A stretch of 29,749 nucleotides of DNA from positions 1 to 29,749 of the IMG/VR virus record IMGVR_UViG_3300028883_000110, one strand, 5' to 3'. The position numbers and the translations under genes were made by a program. Shown in pieces: positions 8,310 through 18,319 of the stretch (positions are counted from its first letter, which is position 1; every line of letters starts with the position of its first letter). The notes beneath the pieces were generated by a model, which was not told where the DNA came from, ran no database searches, and saw only the letters and a program-made list of their open reading frames with translations. Source of the DNA: a virus.

Positions 8310-9107
8310 GTGGGCATTGACGTTACCAGTGGGACCAAGGGGGGATTCCAGCCTCCGAAGTCCTGGGGCAAGCCAAAGAAAGTTCGTCCTTTCGGTATGC
8401 CCACGGTGCCCTATGATCCGGCAACCGGGAAGTTCCTGGCTCTGGCTCCGGAGGCAGATGACGAGCTCTCCGGCCAGGGGAGCTGGATAGAGGTCAACGT
8501 CGATCTGGTCACGGTGTCTTCGACATCGCGCCTCTCGATCTCCGATACCACCGGCCTCTTCGAGGGATTCCCGCTCCGCTACCTGATTGGTAGCACCATG
8601 TACTACGGCATCATCGACGCCGTAGTCGAGGATTCCTACGTCGATGTTCGCGGGGCTCCCATCATCGGCGAGCTTGTGAGCCTCGAGGTCGGCCCTCCCG
8701 AGAGGGTTACCCAGCTTGATTTCTTTGTATCCGGGGAGTGTCTTATCGACGGTGAGGATGACGCGCTCCTGGCCGACTACATGTACACGTACTTCTCGTG
8801 GAACCTGCCGGGGGCGTATCTGGTTGCCATCTCCGCAACGGTGTCCCTTGACGATACGGTTTCGGACCCCTACGTGAACGTCTCCATCGACGGGAACAAT
8901 GTCTGTTCTGATTCGGCAGGGGCCGGCGTGGCAGCCATTCAGGATTCTTGGACGGACAGCTCCCTTGTGGGCATCTACCCGAATTACTACAACGCGAGCT
9001 GGCGTAGCCTCATTGAGATTGCCTGCACAGTCGCCGGGGGCGGTGCGGATGCTTCTGACCTGACTGTTAGCTGTACGTTTGTGGTGGACCAATGGGCTGC
9101 CGAGTAA
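8310..9107 (+). CDS. beta-rich virion protein of unknown function
   Basis: The predicted start is a GTG at 8310 with TGGAG at 8298-8302. The 265-residue product starts MGIDV, a pentapeptide shared with the unrelated-looking protein encoded at 10028. An N-terminal linker rich in Gly, Pro and Lys is followed by two beta-rich halves, about residues 55-130 (IEVNVDLVTVSSTSRLSI, RYLIGSTMYYGIIDAVVED) and 130-265 (TQLDFFVSGECLIDGEDDAL, YLVAISATVSLDD, SLIEIACTVAGGG). The second half has a jelly-roll-like alternation. No catalytic motif is seen. Tail or receptor-binding accessory is the best contextual guess. The stop lies 16 bases inside the next gene. Confidence 0.55.
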   Translation: MGIDVTSGTKGGFQPPKSWGKPKKVRPFGMPTVPYDPATGKFLALAPEADDELSGQGSWIEVNVDLVTVSSTSRLSISDTTGLFEGFPLRYLIGSTMYYGIIDAVVEDSYVDVRGAPIIGELVSLEVGPPERVTQLDFFVSGECLIDGEDDALLADYMYTYFSWNLPGAYLVAISATVSLDDTVSDPYVNVSIDGNNVCSDSAGAGVAAIQDSWTDSSLVGIYPNYYNASWRSLIEIACTVAGGGADASDLTVSCTFVVDQWAAE

Positions 9108-10009
9108 TCCGCGTGCCTCATCCGCCGCAGATGGCCGCCGCCTCTGTGTGGACCCTGGACGAGACTACGCCCTACACCCGGATTGAGGACTTCATGGCGT
9201 ATGGCGGGATTATGTACGCCTACAACATCGGCTCCAGCGGGGCGGCCGACCTGATTGACCGGGATGGTGGCTGGGATTTGGTTTCCACTGTAACTCACGG
9301 CATCGGCCTCAGCGGGGTTTTCCCCATCTTCCAGTTGTTCGGGGATGACCTGTATATGGCTGGGGCTGGCGCAGTTCACAAGTGGAACGGATCGGCGTTG
9401 AATCAGGAGTTCTACTACTGGGACAACAACTACAACCTGTTGCACGCCGGGTCTTACATGGACTGGATGGGCGATGCAAGCTCGAACATGTATGTTTCGG
9501 AGCACCAGACCACCGGCTCCGCCGGATCGTGGACGAACCGCAAGCGCAAAGACTGGAGGAACTATCCTTACGTTGCTACGCGATTCTTCTTCGATGGCGT
9601 TATCTGCAGCACCATCGGATACTGGACTGTTGGCGCCAGCTACTTGACCTTCACGGCCCGGGCGGGGAATCCCAACAACTACCGCCTGGGGTACTTCGAC
9701 GAGAAGCTCTGGCAGGGCTGGAATTCCAACGACATTCGTTACATCGCCTCCAAGGGCGATTCGTGGCACGCCTTGGGCGGCGAGCCCGCCGGCTACAATC
9801 TCCAGCACAGTGAGGGGACGGTAAACGGGCTGTACGTCCTGGCTCTTCGCACGGCCGACAGTAAGTCCTGCATCCTCTTCTACGACGGGGTAGACTGGTA
9901 CGAAGACTTGGTGATGGACACCGCGACGATCAACTGTATCGTCTTGTCGGGGGAAACGATGTGGATGGCCAACGACGAGGGCGAGATTTGGTACAAGAAT
10001 TACGCATAG
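9092..10009 (+). CDS. aromatic-rich beta-propeller-like virion protein
   Basis: This 305-residue protein is very rich in Tyr, Trp, Gly and Asn, and its pattern of short strands suggests a propeller or beta-sandwich: GGIMYAYNIGSSGA, DDLYMAGAGAVHKWNG, GDSWHALGGEPAGYNL, CILFYDGVDWYEDLV and ETMWMANDEGEIWYKN. Such composition is typical of phage proteins that touch cell-surface glycans, but no family is recognised. It starts inside the preceding gene (16-base overlap), so it depends on upstream translation. An 18-base gap with CTGGAGG separates it from the next gene. A receptor-binding or tail-tip function is inferred from composition and neighbours. Confidence 0.55.
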   Translation: MGCRVIRVPHPPQMAAASVWTLDETTPYTRIEDFMAYGGIMYAYNIGSSGAADLIDRDGGWDLVSTVTHGIGLSGVFPIFQLFGDDLYMAGAGAVHKWNGSALNQEFYYWDNNYNLLHAGSYMDWMGDASSNMYVSEHQTTGSAGSWTNRKRKDWRNYPYVATRFFFDGVICSTIGYWTVGASYLTFTARAGNPNNYRLGYFDEKLWQGWNSNDIRYIASKGDSWHALGGEPAGYNLQHSEGTVNGLYVLALRTADSKSCILFYDGVDWYEDLVMDTATINCIVLSGETMWMANDEGEIWYKNYA

Positions 10010-10027
10010 AGGCGCCTGGAGGCAATC

Positions 10028-11323
10028 ATGGGCATTGATGTAAGACACGGAGCAAACCCGAGTGTCGTCCTGGCGGCCAAGTATGGTGCCGGCCAGAATG
10101 CCGCTCGCCGGCAAGCGCAGCTCGCCGGCGCCCAGGCGGCCGAGCGCCGAAACGCCCGGGAGGACGAGCAGGAGTTCCGGCGCGAGATGACAGCCGGCGG
10201 CCAGCAGTTCCAGCGCGAGATGGCCGGGGAGCAGTTCGGCCGACGCCAGGAGCTCATGGAACTGGGGCAGGACCTCCGCCAAGAGGACTACGAGTTCAGG
10301 CTGACGGCCCAGCAACGTTTGGATCAGGAGAAGTGGCGCAATGCTCTTTATTGGGCAAAAACAACCGATGAATTGTCTGATGAAGTGCGTCAGGGCGGCA
10401 CTAGCGAAAGGCAGGAGGCTATCAGGCGAGCGGAAGCTCGTATAGCTGGAGCAGAGGATTTACTGCCGGCGAGGAAGGAGCCCAGCAAGTACCCGAAGGG
10501 GCAAGGCATTGGAGATATCTGGACCACGAAGAACGGTACTGAGGTCATGCGGGAGGTTGGCGGTGGAATTAAGAAGCTGGGTTCCGACCCCAATCAAATG
10601 ACTTTCCAAGACAAGGGGAGAGTGTGGGATAAGGCTGTCGCGGGTGCGACGAACTCGGAGACTGGTGTCGTTGACGAGGCGAAGCTCAGGCGGCTTTATG
10701 CGTTGGGAATCGAGATGATGGGAGGGCAGGGGGGCGGCATGAACCTCGATCCATCGATAGCTTTGGGGCATCAGGCTCCGGCGGCCGGTGCGTCGGTGCT
10801 GGGGCAGTTTGCCACTGACGAGCAGGGCCCGGTAGCCCCCGGGGAGCAGGCATCGGCAGCGAGGCAGCCATTGCCGATACTGGGTGCAGATCAGGCGCGG
10901 GCGCTGAGTCAGTTTGTCGCTGGTAAACCGGCAATGCTGACCGCGGATCAGACACGCGCGCTGGATGCCGAGGTCGAGAACTTCAGCGGCGATATGGAGA
11001 GTCCTGAGTACAAGGAAAAGCTCGCTGCGTTGCAGCTCTATCAGGGGCCGCCAGAGCAGGGTGGTCCTTCTGCGGCAAGTAAATGGTGGTGGGATGTGGT
11101 GGGAGTCGGGTATCCTTCAGGCGGGAAGAAGGCCGAAACCAACGCCTTTAGCCAGGCACGCAAGGACGTATTGCTGCTGGGCCGGGAGCTGATGCACACT
11201 CGGGGGGTAAAGAGCAAGGAGGCTGTCGACGCCTGGAATCGTCTCTCTCCTGACGCGCAGAAGCGAATGCACGCCGCTTATGCGGTGTGGAAGTCTGGGA
11301 AGCGAAATAAGTTCGGAAACTAG
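10028..11323 (+). CDS. internal-virion-like coiled-coil protein
   Basis: CTGGAGG sits just upstream of the ATG at 10028. The 431-residue product starts MGIDV, as does the protein encoded at 8310. Residues about 18-110 are extremely rich in Arg, Gln, Glu and Ala in a long amphipathic helix (ERRNAREDEQEFRREM, QELMELGQDLRQEDYEFR). The middle (about 110-250) is mixed. The remainder has Ala/Gln/Pro-rich linkers around short helical segments (QARALSQFVAGKPAMLTADQ). It directly precedes the giant polyvalent protein with a 12-base gap, the position held by internal core or ejection proteins in T7-like phages. That role is inferred; I do not recognise a family. Confidence 0.55.
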   Translation: MGIDVRHGANPSVVLAAKYGAGQNAARRQAQLAGAQAAERRNAREDEQEFRREMTAGGQQFQREMAGEQFGRRQELMELGQDLRQEDYEFRLTAQQRLDQEKWRNALYWAKTTDELSDEVRQGGTSERQEAIRRAEARIAGAEDLLPARKEPSKYPKGQGIGDIWTTKNGTEVMREVGGGIKKLGSDPNQMTFQDKGRVWDKAVAGATNSETGVVDEAKLRRLYALGIEMMGGQGGGMNLDPSIALGHQAPAAGASVLGQFATDEQGPVAPGEQASAARQPLPILGADQARALSQFVAGKPAMLTADQTRALDAEVENFSGDMESPEYKEKLAALQLYQGPPEQGGPSAASKWWWDVVGVGYPSGGKKAETNAFSQARKDVLLLGRELMHTRGVKSKEAVDAWNRLSPDAQKRMHAAYAVWKSGKRNKFGN

Positions 11324-11335
11324 CAGGGAGCAGTC

Positions 11336-14300
11336 ATGCCTGAGCAAGTCATTGTGACATCCCCAGAAGAGCTTATGAAGAAGCTCTCTGAGCCCGCGGT
11401 TTTGCCGCCGCCCCCGGCGCCGAGCCCTCGAAAGGTGGAGTCGCCGGAAGAGCTCCAGCGCACGATGGACTGGGGTGCTGCTGATTTCGTGCTCAGCGAA
11501 AATCCCGTGATGCCAGTTCCAGAGCACTTGGCAGTTGAGGTGCCGCAGCCTTCTGTGCTTGGGAGCAGGTACTATACCGTCCCCCCTCGTGGCGAGTGGG
11601 GCCGCATGGGGGAGATGGGGTTCCTTGAATCCATCGGGCGGATGAACCCGGAGGAGAAGCTCCCCGGGATTGGGCTGGGTGCGGACATCGGCCGGTTGCT
11701 GCTAGTCCGGGCCGCCGCGGATCGCGTCAGCAAGGCTCAGGCTGCCGGCAAGGATGTCTTCAAGGACAGGGCGTTCGATGAAGACCTGGACACCCTACGG
11801 AACACCTGGCTGCTGCATCAGTACGAATCGGCCCGCGGCCAGTCCTGGGCCGGCTTGGGCGCCGAGGTCCTTTCGGAAATTCCGTCATTTCTTGTCGAGA
11901 TGTGGGCCAGCGGCGGGATCGCCGGGGCGGCCCGGGTCGGAGCCAAGAAGGCGGTGCGGAAGGTGGTCGGCAATGGCCTACTTCGGACGGCAGGACAGAC
12001 CGGAGCGGGGCTGCTGGCCAGTGGGGGGGCTAGGCTGGCGACCGTCGGCGTTCCGCGGGTAGTCAAGGGCTACATTGAGCGCAAGAACCCACAGGCCGTC
12101 TTTGACAGTGCGTACAAGGTCCGGATCGAGGAGTCGAAAGAGACGCATGTTTCGGCGCTGTACAAGGCTGTGGGCGACACCTTCATCGAGTACCTCTCTG
12201 AAGAGTCTGGCGAGATCCTGGGCAAGTTGGGCGGTAGGGCTGTCCGGCGGCTTGCCGCCAAGTCGCCGAAGTTCGCCGCGCTCAACAACGCAATCCGCAA
12301 GGCATGGAGTAAGGTGCCCGGCAACAAGCCCTCCGGATGGGGCCAGCGGCTCAAGAAGGTCGGCTGGCACGGCATCGTCGAGGAGATGGGCGAGGAGCGC
12401 CTCGGGGATGTCTTGCGGTCGGTCCTCAGGGTTGAGGACAAGACGCTTGGCGAGGCGTTGATCCCGACCGGCAAGCAGTTCATGGCTGAGCTCATGTCGT
12501 TCGGTGTCATGGGCGGCGGGTTCGCCGGCGCCGGCCAGGTCAGGCAGTCAGTTCGCACCCGGCGGTATCGCAAGGCACTGCTGAGCGACGGCGGGGCCGG
12601 TGCGTGGGCCCTCCACAACTGGGAGAAGGCGGCTGACCTCGTAGATGGCGAGTCCAGCTCTCGGAAGGCGTTTGAGGCCGCCGGCCTGCCCAAGATGTCC
12701 GGCGAGGAGCGGGCTGCCTTCCTCGATCAGGTTACCGGGTTCCTGAGGGCCGCGGTTGAGCCGGCCCCCGCCACTGGCCAGTCGGGCGTGGAGCCCGAGG
12801 CTCTGGCGGTAGACCTGACTCCGGAGGAGATGCTCCGCCAGCAGATGGAGGGGGCCCAGCAACGCATCGAGGGAGCTACCGCCCGGGTTCGCGCAGAGAG
12901 GGAGGGGCGCGAAGAGGCCGAGGCCCAGACAGAAGAGAAGCGCCAGGCGATCCGGGACGAGTTCGAGACGCTGATTGGCGACTCGCTGGACCTCGAGGCC
13001 GATCTGCACCGCGCGTTCAGCGAGGGCGACCTCGACAAGGCGCAGGAGCTCAACAGCGCCCTTGTAGGGATGCACCAGAAGGCCCGTGAGCGGTTCTCCG
13101 GTCTTGACCTCTCTCAGCTCGCGCAGCCGATTGATCCCGCCATGTTCGTCATGCAAGAGGCGGGGCAGAAGACCCGAGACGAGCGGAGGAAAGCCAAGGA
13201 GTCGGGTCCGGAGCCAGCTCCGCAAGGGTACACCCGCAAGCAGCTCAACTCCAAGAGTCGGACGTTCCTGGCCGGGCTGGCCAAGAGCCGGGGGATTGCC
13301 AACCCGGGGAGCATGAACAAGAAGGCGCTGATCCGGGCCCTGCTGAAGACTCCGGCCGCAAAGCCGGTCGAGAAGCCGGCGCCCGCACCTGAGCCGGTAA
13401 AGAGCAAGGGCCTGAAGCCGGAGGCGGAGCTCAACTCGCTCCGGGAGCAGATTCAGCGGGCCCAGGAAGTGCTCGAAGAGAAGCCGCAGTTCAGCGGGAA
13501 CAAGACCTTCATGGCTCGCCTGGCCAAGCTGCAGGACCGGTACGCGGAGCTGGAGGCTCAGCAAGGGAGGGCTCCAGCTGAGAAGCCGGAAGCGCCCGAG
13601 TCGACCGCGAAGTGGGCCGCGGGCATCCCCGTCGAGAAGGCCAAAGAGCCTGCGGGAGAAGATCATGGCCCGGCAGGAGAAGAAGCTGGCAGTCAAGAAG
13701 TCGTAAGGACTCCTCGGCAGCCCGCACCTTCCGACGAATTCTTCCACACTGATGCCGAAGTCGTTCGCGCCCCGGTGTCTGAAATCAAGATCGACTCGAA
13801 GCGTTTCCAGTACAAGATCGACACCGACGAAGAGGGTGTTCGTGATCGACTGGAGGGGCCTTGGGATGATCGCGTGTCGGGCATCGTGCTTCTGTGGCAG
13901 GCGAAGAACGGCGACACCTACGTTGTCAACGGCCATCATCGGATCGAGCTGGCCAAGCGCGAAGGCGTGAAGGACATCCGGGCGGTTGTAGTTCGGGAGG
14001 CGGACGGGGTTACTCCTGGGGACGCCCGGTTGCGTGGTGCCATCGAGAACATCAAGTCCGGCCGCGGCACTACTGCCGATGCGGCCGAAATGTGGAGGCT
14101 AACCGATGAGCAAGACCTCGAAGTCACGGAGAAAGAGTACGGCGGCAACCCGAAGCAGACTCACGGGTACAAAATCGGGCGCCATGCCGCCGATCAAGTC
14201 TACGACCTATGGAGACGCGGCAGCCTTGGAGACAGCCAAGCTGCCGCCATTGCGTCAGCAGTCCCCGGAAACGAAGCCGACCAAAGATCAGCCCTCGAAT

Positions 14301-17300
14301 ACGTGAAGGATATGCCCGAAGCTACCGCTTCGGACATCCGCCGATTCATTGAGGCAGGTAAGTACATCAGCGCCCAGCCGGTAGAGGTTCAGGCTGGGCT
14401 CTTCGCGGGCGACACTGACTTCCAGTACCAGCAGGAGCTGCAGCGCAAGGTGGCCAAGCAGGCGGCGAAGAAGATCGCCGAGCTGCGTAGCCGCCGGGCG
14501 ACCATCCGCGGAGCCACGCGCATTGACCAGTCGAAGGTCGCCTCCGAGTACGGCATCAAGGTCAAGTCAGACCAAGACCTCAACGCCCTCGAGGAAGCGC
14601 TCGACAACGAGATCGATAAGCTGGAGCACTACTGGACTGACCCGGAGCTCGTCAAGGAGCTGCAGGAGCAGGCGTCCGGGGGGCAGGGCGACCTGTTCGA
14701 TCAGAAGCAGGATCAGAAGGAACCCGGCGGGGGCGCCAGCGGCAACGCGATGGCAGCGGCTGTCACTTCGTCTCTGAATGTCCTTCCCCGGAATCCCGAC
14801 GCGATCCAGGACGACCGCCCCAAGACCAAGTCGAGGGGGCGAAAAACTCCGCCCGTGTCGGAACCTGCCGCACCAGGCGAAGCTGAAGAGACGCTCGGAG
14901 CTCGATTCAAGCGAGCCATGAAGACGAATACCTTGGTGGATGGCATACTGCATTTGTTGTCTCCGGCCCATCGCGGAGTCGCGCTCCCCGGCCAGGAGGA
15001 CGCCCCCGCACTGCAGGTAGCTAAGATCAAGGCTGCGTCCGTTGCGGAGATGCACCGGAAGGACCTTGTCGTTGCCAAGCTCCTGCATGACGCAGAGAAG
15101 GCCAGCAGCATCAAATTCCGCAAGATGACCAATGCCGAGGTAGCCGACTTCGTTCATGCCATAGAAACCGGCCAGTCGCTCGACATTCCCGAGTTGCAGG
15201 TCCTGGCGGATACGCTGAGGAATCTGCTGGACGAAGGACGGACGCAACTGCAAGCCATCGGGAAACTGCAGGAGTTTTACGAGAACTACTTCCCGCACCT
15301 ATTCAAGGATGCCCGCAAGGCTCGCGACCCCATCGTCGCCGCGCTGTCAAAGCGTCACCTGAAACCGTCCGGCTTCTTGAAGCAGCGGAAATACCTCACC
15401 GTCAAGGAGGCAATGGAGTCCAACCCGGACCTTGAGCTGGCCCACTGGAACCCGCTGCTGATCGTCGCCATGCACCTGCATCAGGTGCACCGGCACCTGG
15501 CCGACCATCAAATCGTGCAGCAGCTCAAAGCGCGGGGGCTGGCTCGGTTCGTGGCTGCGTCCCTGACCAAATCCTACGCCCCGGCAGGGTGGGTGGCTGT
15601 TGATGATCCCTCGACTCAGGTGGTAGCTTCGCCAGAGATATCGGTGCAGGAAGCCTACGACCAACTGCTTGCCGATCAACTCAAAGGGGTCTTGGCCTCG
15701 CTGGGGATTACCCACGAGCGCATGGCGACCCTTGGCCGGCCGAATCTCTGGGGCCTGTCGATGACCGGCCAACCCCGGATCAAGACCAAGTTTGCGGGGC
15801 CGTTGAGCGTGCTGGGGCACGAGTTGGGGCACCAGATTGGGGACATCTTTGGCCTCTATGAGTACATGAGGACCGGGGAGCATACACAGGGCAAGGTCAT
15901 CGAGAAAGGCAAGTACAAGGGGCAGCGCAGCAAGTCGGACGCCCAGAAGAAGCGAGGCAACATCGACCGTGAATTCCGCGCACTGGCCAGACTGCGCGCT
16001 GAGGGGCACGACGGGCAAATTAGCAAGGCTCGCCTGCGCTATCTTATGAAGCAGGCGGAGAAGGAGGCTGTCATTCTCGAGGCTTGGCTGGCGGCTCCCG
16101 AGAAAATGGAGCGCGTGGCGCCTGAGATCACGAAGGCGTGGAAAGAGTTCCTCAGTGCTCACGAACGGCTCAAGCCCCTGTTGCATCTCAATCGATCTGT
16201 TGTTCTGGGGACGGCATCCACTACTCATAAGTTGCCCGGAGTGCTCAACCTTGGCCGGTGGTACGTTCCGGCTGAGGTTGGGACAATACTGGAGAACTAC
16301 CTGTCTCCAGGATTCCGCGGGTACAAGATTGCAGCGGTGGGCTCTACCTACGAATGGCTCAGGTTTGTCGGCGCTGCGATGAACCAAGCAAGTCTGGCGC
16401 TGAGCGGGTTCCATGCGATCAACGTCTCGACAGATGCTATCAATACCCAGATGGGCCTGGGGTTCCAGCAGCTATTCCGACTGCAGCTTAGCAAGGGTCT
16501 GAAGAACATAGTGCAGTCTCCCCTCGCCCCCGGAACGGCCCTCATGGCCGGCCGCAAGCTCCTCAAGGCCGTGCAGACTCCGCTGAACGAGATTGCAGAC
16601 CCTCAGATGCGGGAGATGGTGGAGGCGCTAGTCCAGGCCGGCGGCCGGGCCAAGATGGACCCCATGTACCACAATCAGATGCTGCAGGGTTTGACAACGA
16701 CCATGCGGGAGCTCACCGTCGAGGGCGCTGGCAACAAGGCAACAGCGGCGGTTAAGCTGCCGTTCCAGACGATCTTCGGTGCTATAGAGCTGGCTGCCTG
16801 GCCGATCATGCAGTATCAGGTGCCGGCACTCAAGCTGGGCTGCTTCCAGTTGTTGGCCAAGGACATCTATGCGGAGGCCGAGCGGAAGGGATGGTCGGAT
16901 GCCCGGCGTCAAGGCGAGCTCATGTCTGCCTGGTCCTCGGTGGATAACCGCATGGGGCAGATGACCTACGACAATCTGAACTGGCATCGGATGTTGAAGG
17001 AAGCATCCATGCTAGTTTTGCGTTCGGCTGGATGGAACCTTGGCTCGCTTCGTGAATTTGGCGGAGCTTTGTTCGTTGATCTACCCTCGACCCCGGCTCG
17101 TATTCTTCGGGGTGATGATATCATTACCCGTCGGATGGGGTACGCTGTTGGCGCAGGTATAAGTTACGCGCTCCAGGGGGCCCTAATAACCTACCTGCTG
17201 ACCGGCCTGTGGCCCTGGGACGATGATGACGAAGAGGATACCCTGTCGGAGCGGCTGAAAGATTACTACTTCCCCAAGACCGGGAATGTCAACCCTGATG

Positions 17301-18295
17301 GGACAGCGGAGCGGCTGGGGCTGCCGACCTACTCTCGAGACATTTTTTCTTGGTACACTCGACCGTGGACCACGCTTAAGCACAAATTGCATCCCTTGTG
17401 GGGCACCATTGCAGACCTCATTTCGAATGAGGATTACTACGGGACCGAAATCCGAGACGTGAAGGATCCCTTACCCCAACAGCTCATTGACATGGCCAGC
17501 CATATAGGGGAGTCGTTTATCCCCTTCAGCGTGCGGAACTACTTCCGATTCCGAGAGGCTGGCGAATCCAGGACTCAGGCATTCCTGCAAGGTGTTTCCG
17601 GGATTACGTCGGCTCCGAAATACATCACCGAAACACCCGCCCGTAAGCTGCTCAGTGAAATTGCGGCCAGCAAGCGCTCCCGGGGCTCCCGTTCGAAGGA
17701 GAAGGCTGAATATTACCGGCGTCGGACTCAGGCGATACGTGGATTGCGCTCCGGCCAGAAGGTTGACCTCAGTGGTTTCACTTCCGACCAGATTAAGGAC
17801 ATCCAGCGAGAGTCAAAGCTCACCCAGCTGCAGTCTTCGTTCAAGCGCTTGAGCCTTGAGGACGCTGTCAGAGTGTTCCACCTAGCCAATGCCGAAGAGC
17901 GGATGCAGTTGTTTGATCTGCTACTGGATAAGCGAGTCCGCACGACATCGGCCGACGATGACGTAATGCAGGCATACTACGCACTCAGGCTCTCTCAGGG
18001 AGAGATCGATGCCCGACGCAAGGCAGACCAGCAGGCGGCAGGTAAAGACCTCCTGAGGCTGTCTGTGGCCCAGCGCAAGGGTGAACCTGAGGAGCTCTAC
18101 CTGCAGCGCCTGGCCGAAATCAAGGGCAGACTCAAGAAGAACCCGGAATTCGACCTCGACAAGCACGCCGTCAGGGCCTTAATGAGGGCTGCTGCAAAGG
18201 GCTCCGGGTTCAAGACAACGAGGATGTATAGGGGTTTCAAGCTGACCCCCTACGGCAAGCGGGTCCGGAAAGCTGAGCGAGCCCTCGGACTCTAG
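11336..18295 (+). CDS. giant polyvalent protein (SAP/HeH-like, ParB-like, zincin, LPD38-like)
   Basis: One uninterrupted frame encodes 2319 residues, with GGGAG upstream of the ATG. Domains in order: a Gly/Ala-rich helical, partly hydrophobic region (about 180-420); a charged coiled coil (about 500-610); a SAP/HeH-like helix-turn motif (about 632-675, YTRKQLNSKSRTFLAGLAKS); a ParB/sulfiredoxin-like domain (about 810-920) with NGHHR at 865-869; a helical region after it (about 1020-1120); a gluzincin-like HELGH at 1495-1499 with a possible third ligand Glu1546; then an LPD38-like region from about 1640, including a hydrophobic helix near 1940-1960 (ISYALQGALITYLLTGLWPW). Polyvalent proteins of phages and conjugative elements are known to join such domains and to travel with the DNA into the host. 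Position after internal-virion genes fits an ejected protein. Processing by its own protease is possible but unproven. Confidence 0.8.
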   Translation: MPEQVIVTSPEELMKKLSEPAVLPPPPAPSPRKVESPEELQRTMDWGAADFVLSENPVMPVPEHLAVEVPQPSVLGSRYYTVPPRGEWGRMGEMGFLESIGRMNPEEKLPGIGLGADIGRLLLVRAAADRVSKAQAAGKDVFKDRAFDEDLDTLRNTWLLHQYESARGQSWAGLGAEVLSEIPSFLVEMWASGGIAGAARVGAKKAVRKVVGNGLLRTAGQTGAGLLASGGARLATVGVPRVVKGYIERKNPQAVFDSAYKVRIEESKETHVSALYKAVGDTFIEYLSEESGEILGKLGGRAVRRLAAKSPKFAALNNAIRKAWSKVPGNKPSGWGQRLKKVGWHGIVEEMGEERLGDVLRSVLRVEDKTLGEALIPTGKQFMAELMSFGVMGGGFAGAGQVRQSVRTRRYRKALLSDGGAGAWALHNWEKAADLVDGESSSRKAFEAAGLPKMSGEERAAFLDQVTGFLRAAVEPAPATGQSGVEPEALAVDLTPEEMLRQQMEGAQQRIEGATARVRAEREGREEAEAQTEEKRQAIRDEFETLIGDSLDLEADLHRAFSEGDLDKAQELNSALVGMHQKARERFSGLDLSQLAQPIDPAMFVMQEAGQKTRDERRKAKESGPEPAPQGYTRKQLNSKSRTFLAGLAKSRGIANPGSMNKKALIRALLKTPAAKPVEKPAPAPEPVKSKGLKPEAELNSLREQIQRAQEVLEEKPQFSGNKTFMARLAKLQDRYAELEAQQGRAPAEKPEAPESTAKWAAGIPVEKAKEPAGEDHGPAGEEAGSQEVVRTPRQPAPSDEFFHTDAEVVRAPVSEIKIDSKRFQYKIDTDEEGVRDRLEGPWDDRVSGIVLLWQAKNGDTYVVNGHHRIELAKREGVKDIRAVVVREADGVTPGDARLRGAIENIKSGRGTTADAAEMWRLTDEQDLEVTEKEYGGNPKQTHGYKIGRHAADQVYDLWRRGSLGDSQAAAIASAVPGNEADQRSALEYVKDMPEATASDIRRFIEAGKYISAQPVEVQAGLFAGDTDFQYQQELQRKVAKQAAKKIAELRSRRATIRGATRIDQSKVASEYGIKVKSDQDLNALEEALDNEIDKLEHYWTDPELVKELQEQASGGQGDLFDQKQDQKEPGGGASGNAMAAAVTSSLNVLPRNPDAIQDDRPKTKSRGRKTPPVSEPAAPGEAEETLGARFKRAMKTNTLVDGILHLLSPAHRGVALPGQEDAPALQVAKIKAASVAEMHRKDLVVAKLLHDAEKASSIKFRKMTNAEVADFVHAIETGQSLDIPELQVLADTLRNLLDEGRTQLQAIGKLQEFYENYFPHLFKDARKARDPIVAALSKRHLKPSGFLKQRKYLTVKEAMESNPDLELAHWNPLLIVAMHLHQVHRHLADHQIVQQLKARGLARFVAASLTKSYAPAGWVAVDDPSTQVVASPEISVQEAYDQLLADQLKGVLASLGITHERMATLGRPNLWGLSMTGQPRIKTKFAGPLSVLGHELGHQIGDIFGLYEYMRTGEHTQGKVIEKGKYKGQRSKSDAQKKRGNIDREFRALARLRAEGHDGQISKARLRYLMKQAEKEAVILEAWLAAPEKMERVAPEITKAWKEFLSAHERLKPLLHLNRSVVLGTASTTHKLPGVLNLGRWYVPAEVGTILENYLSPGFRGYKIAAVGSTYEWLRFVGAAMNQASLALSGFHAINVSTDAINTQMGLGFQQLFRLQLSKGLKNIVQSPLAPGTALMAGRKLLKAVQTPLNEIADPQMREMVEALVQAGGRAKMDPMYHNQMLQGLTTTMRELTVEGAGNKATAAVKLPFQTIFGAIELAAWPIMQYQVPALKLGCFQLLAKDIYAEAERKGWSDARRQGELMSAWSSVDNRMGQMTYDNLNWHRMLKEASMLVLRSAGWNLGSLREFGGALFVDLPSTPARILRGDDIITRRMGYAVGAGISYALQGALITYLLTGLWPWDDDDEEDTLSERLKDYYFPKTGNVNPDGTAERLGLPTYSRDIFSWYTRPWTTLKHKLHPLWGTIADLISNEDYYGTEIRDVKDPLPQQLIDMASHIGESFIPFSVRNYFRFREAGESRTQAFLQGVSGITSAPKYITETPARKLLSEIAASKRSRGSRSKEKAEYYRRRTQAIRGLRSGQKVDLSGFTSDQIKDIQRESKLTQLQSSFKRLSLEDAVRVFHLANAEERMQLFDLLLDKRVRTTSADDDVMQAYYALRLSQGEIDARRKADQQAAGKDLLRLSVAQRKGEPEELYLQRLAEIKGRLKKNPEFDLDKHAVRALMRAAAKGSGFKTTRMYRGFKLTPYGKRVRKAERALGL

Positions 18296-18319
18296 CCCGG
18301 ATTTCCCAGAATTTTGCCC

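Noticed and set aside
8987-10315. 442-residue open frame on the minus strand
   Set aside because: It crosses three coupled forward genes and shows the Leu/Val/Arg/Pro composition expected from antisense of acidic GC-rich coding sequence.
12548-13939. 463-residue open frame on the minus strand
   Set aside because: It lies within the polyvalent protein gene opposite a coiled coil and SAP-like region; the Leu/Arg richness is an antisense effect.
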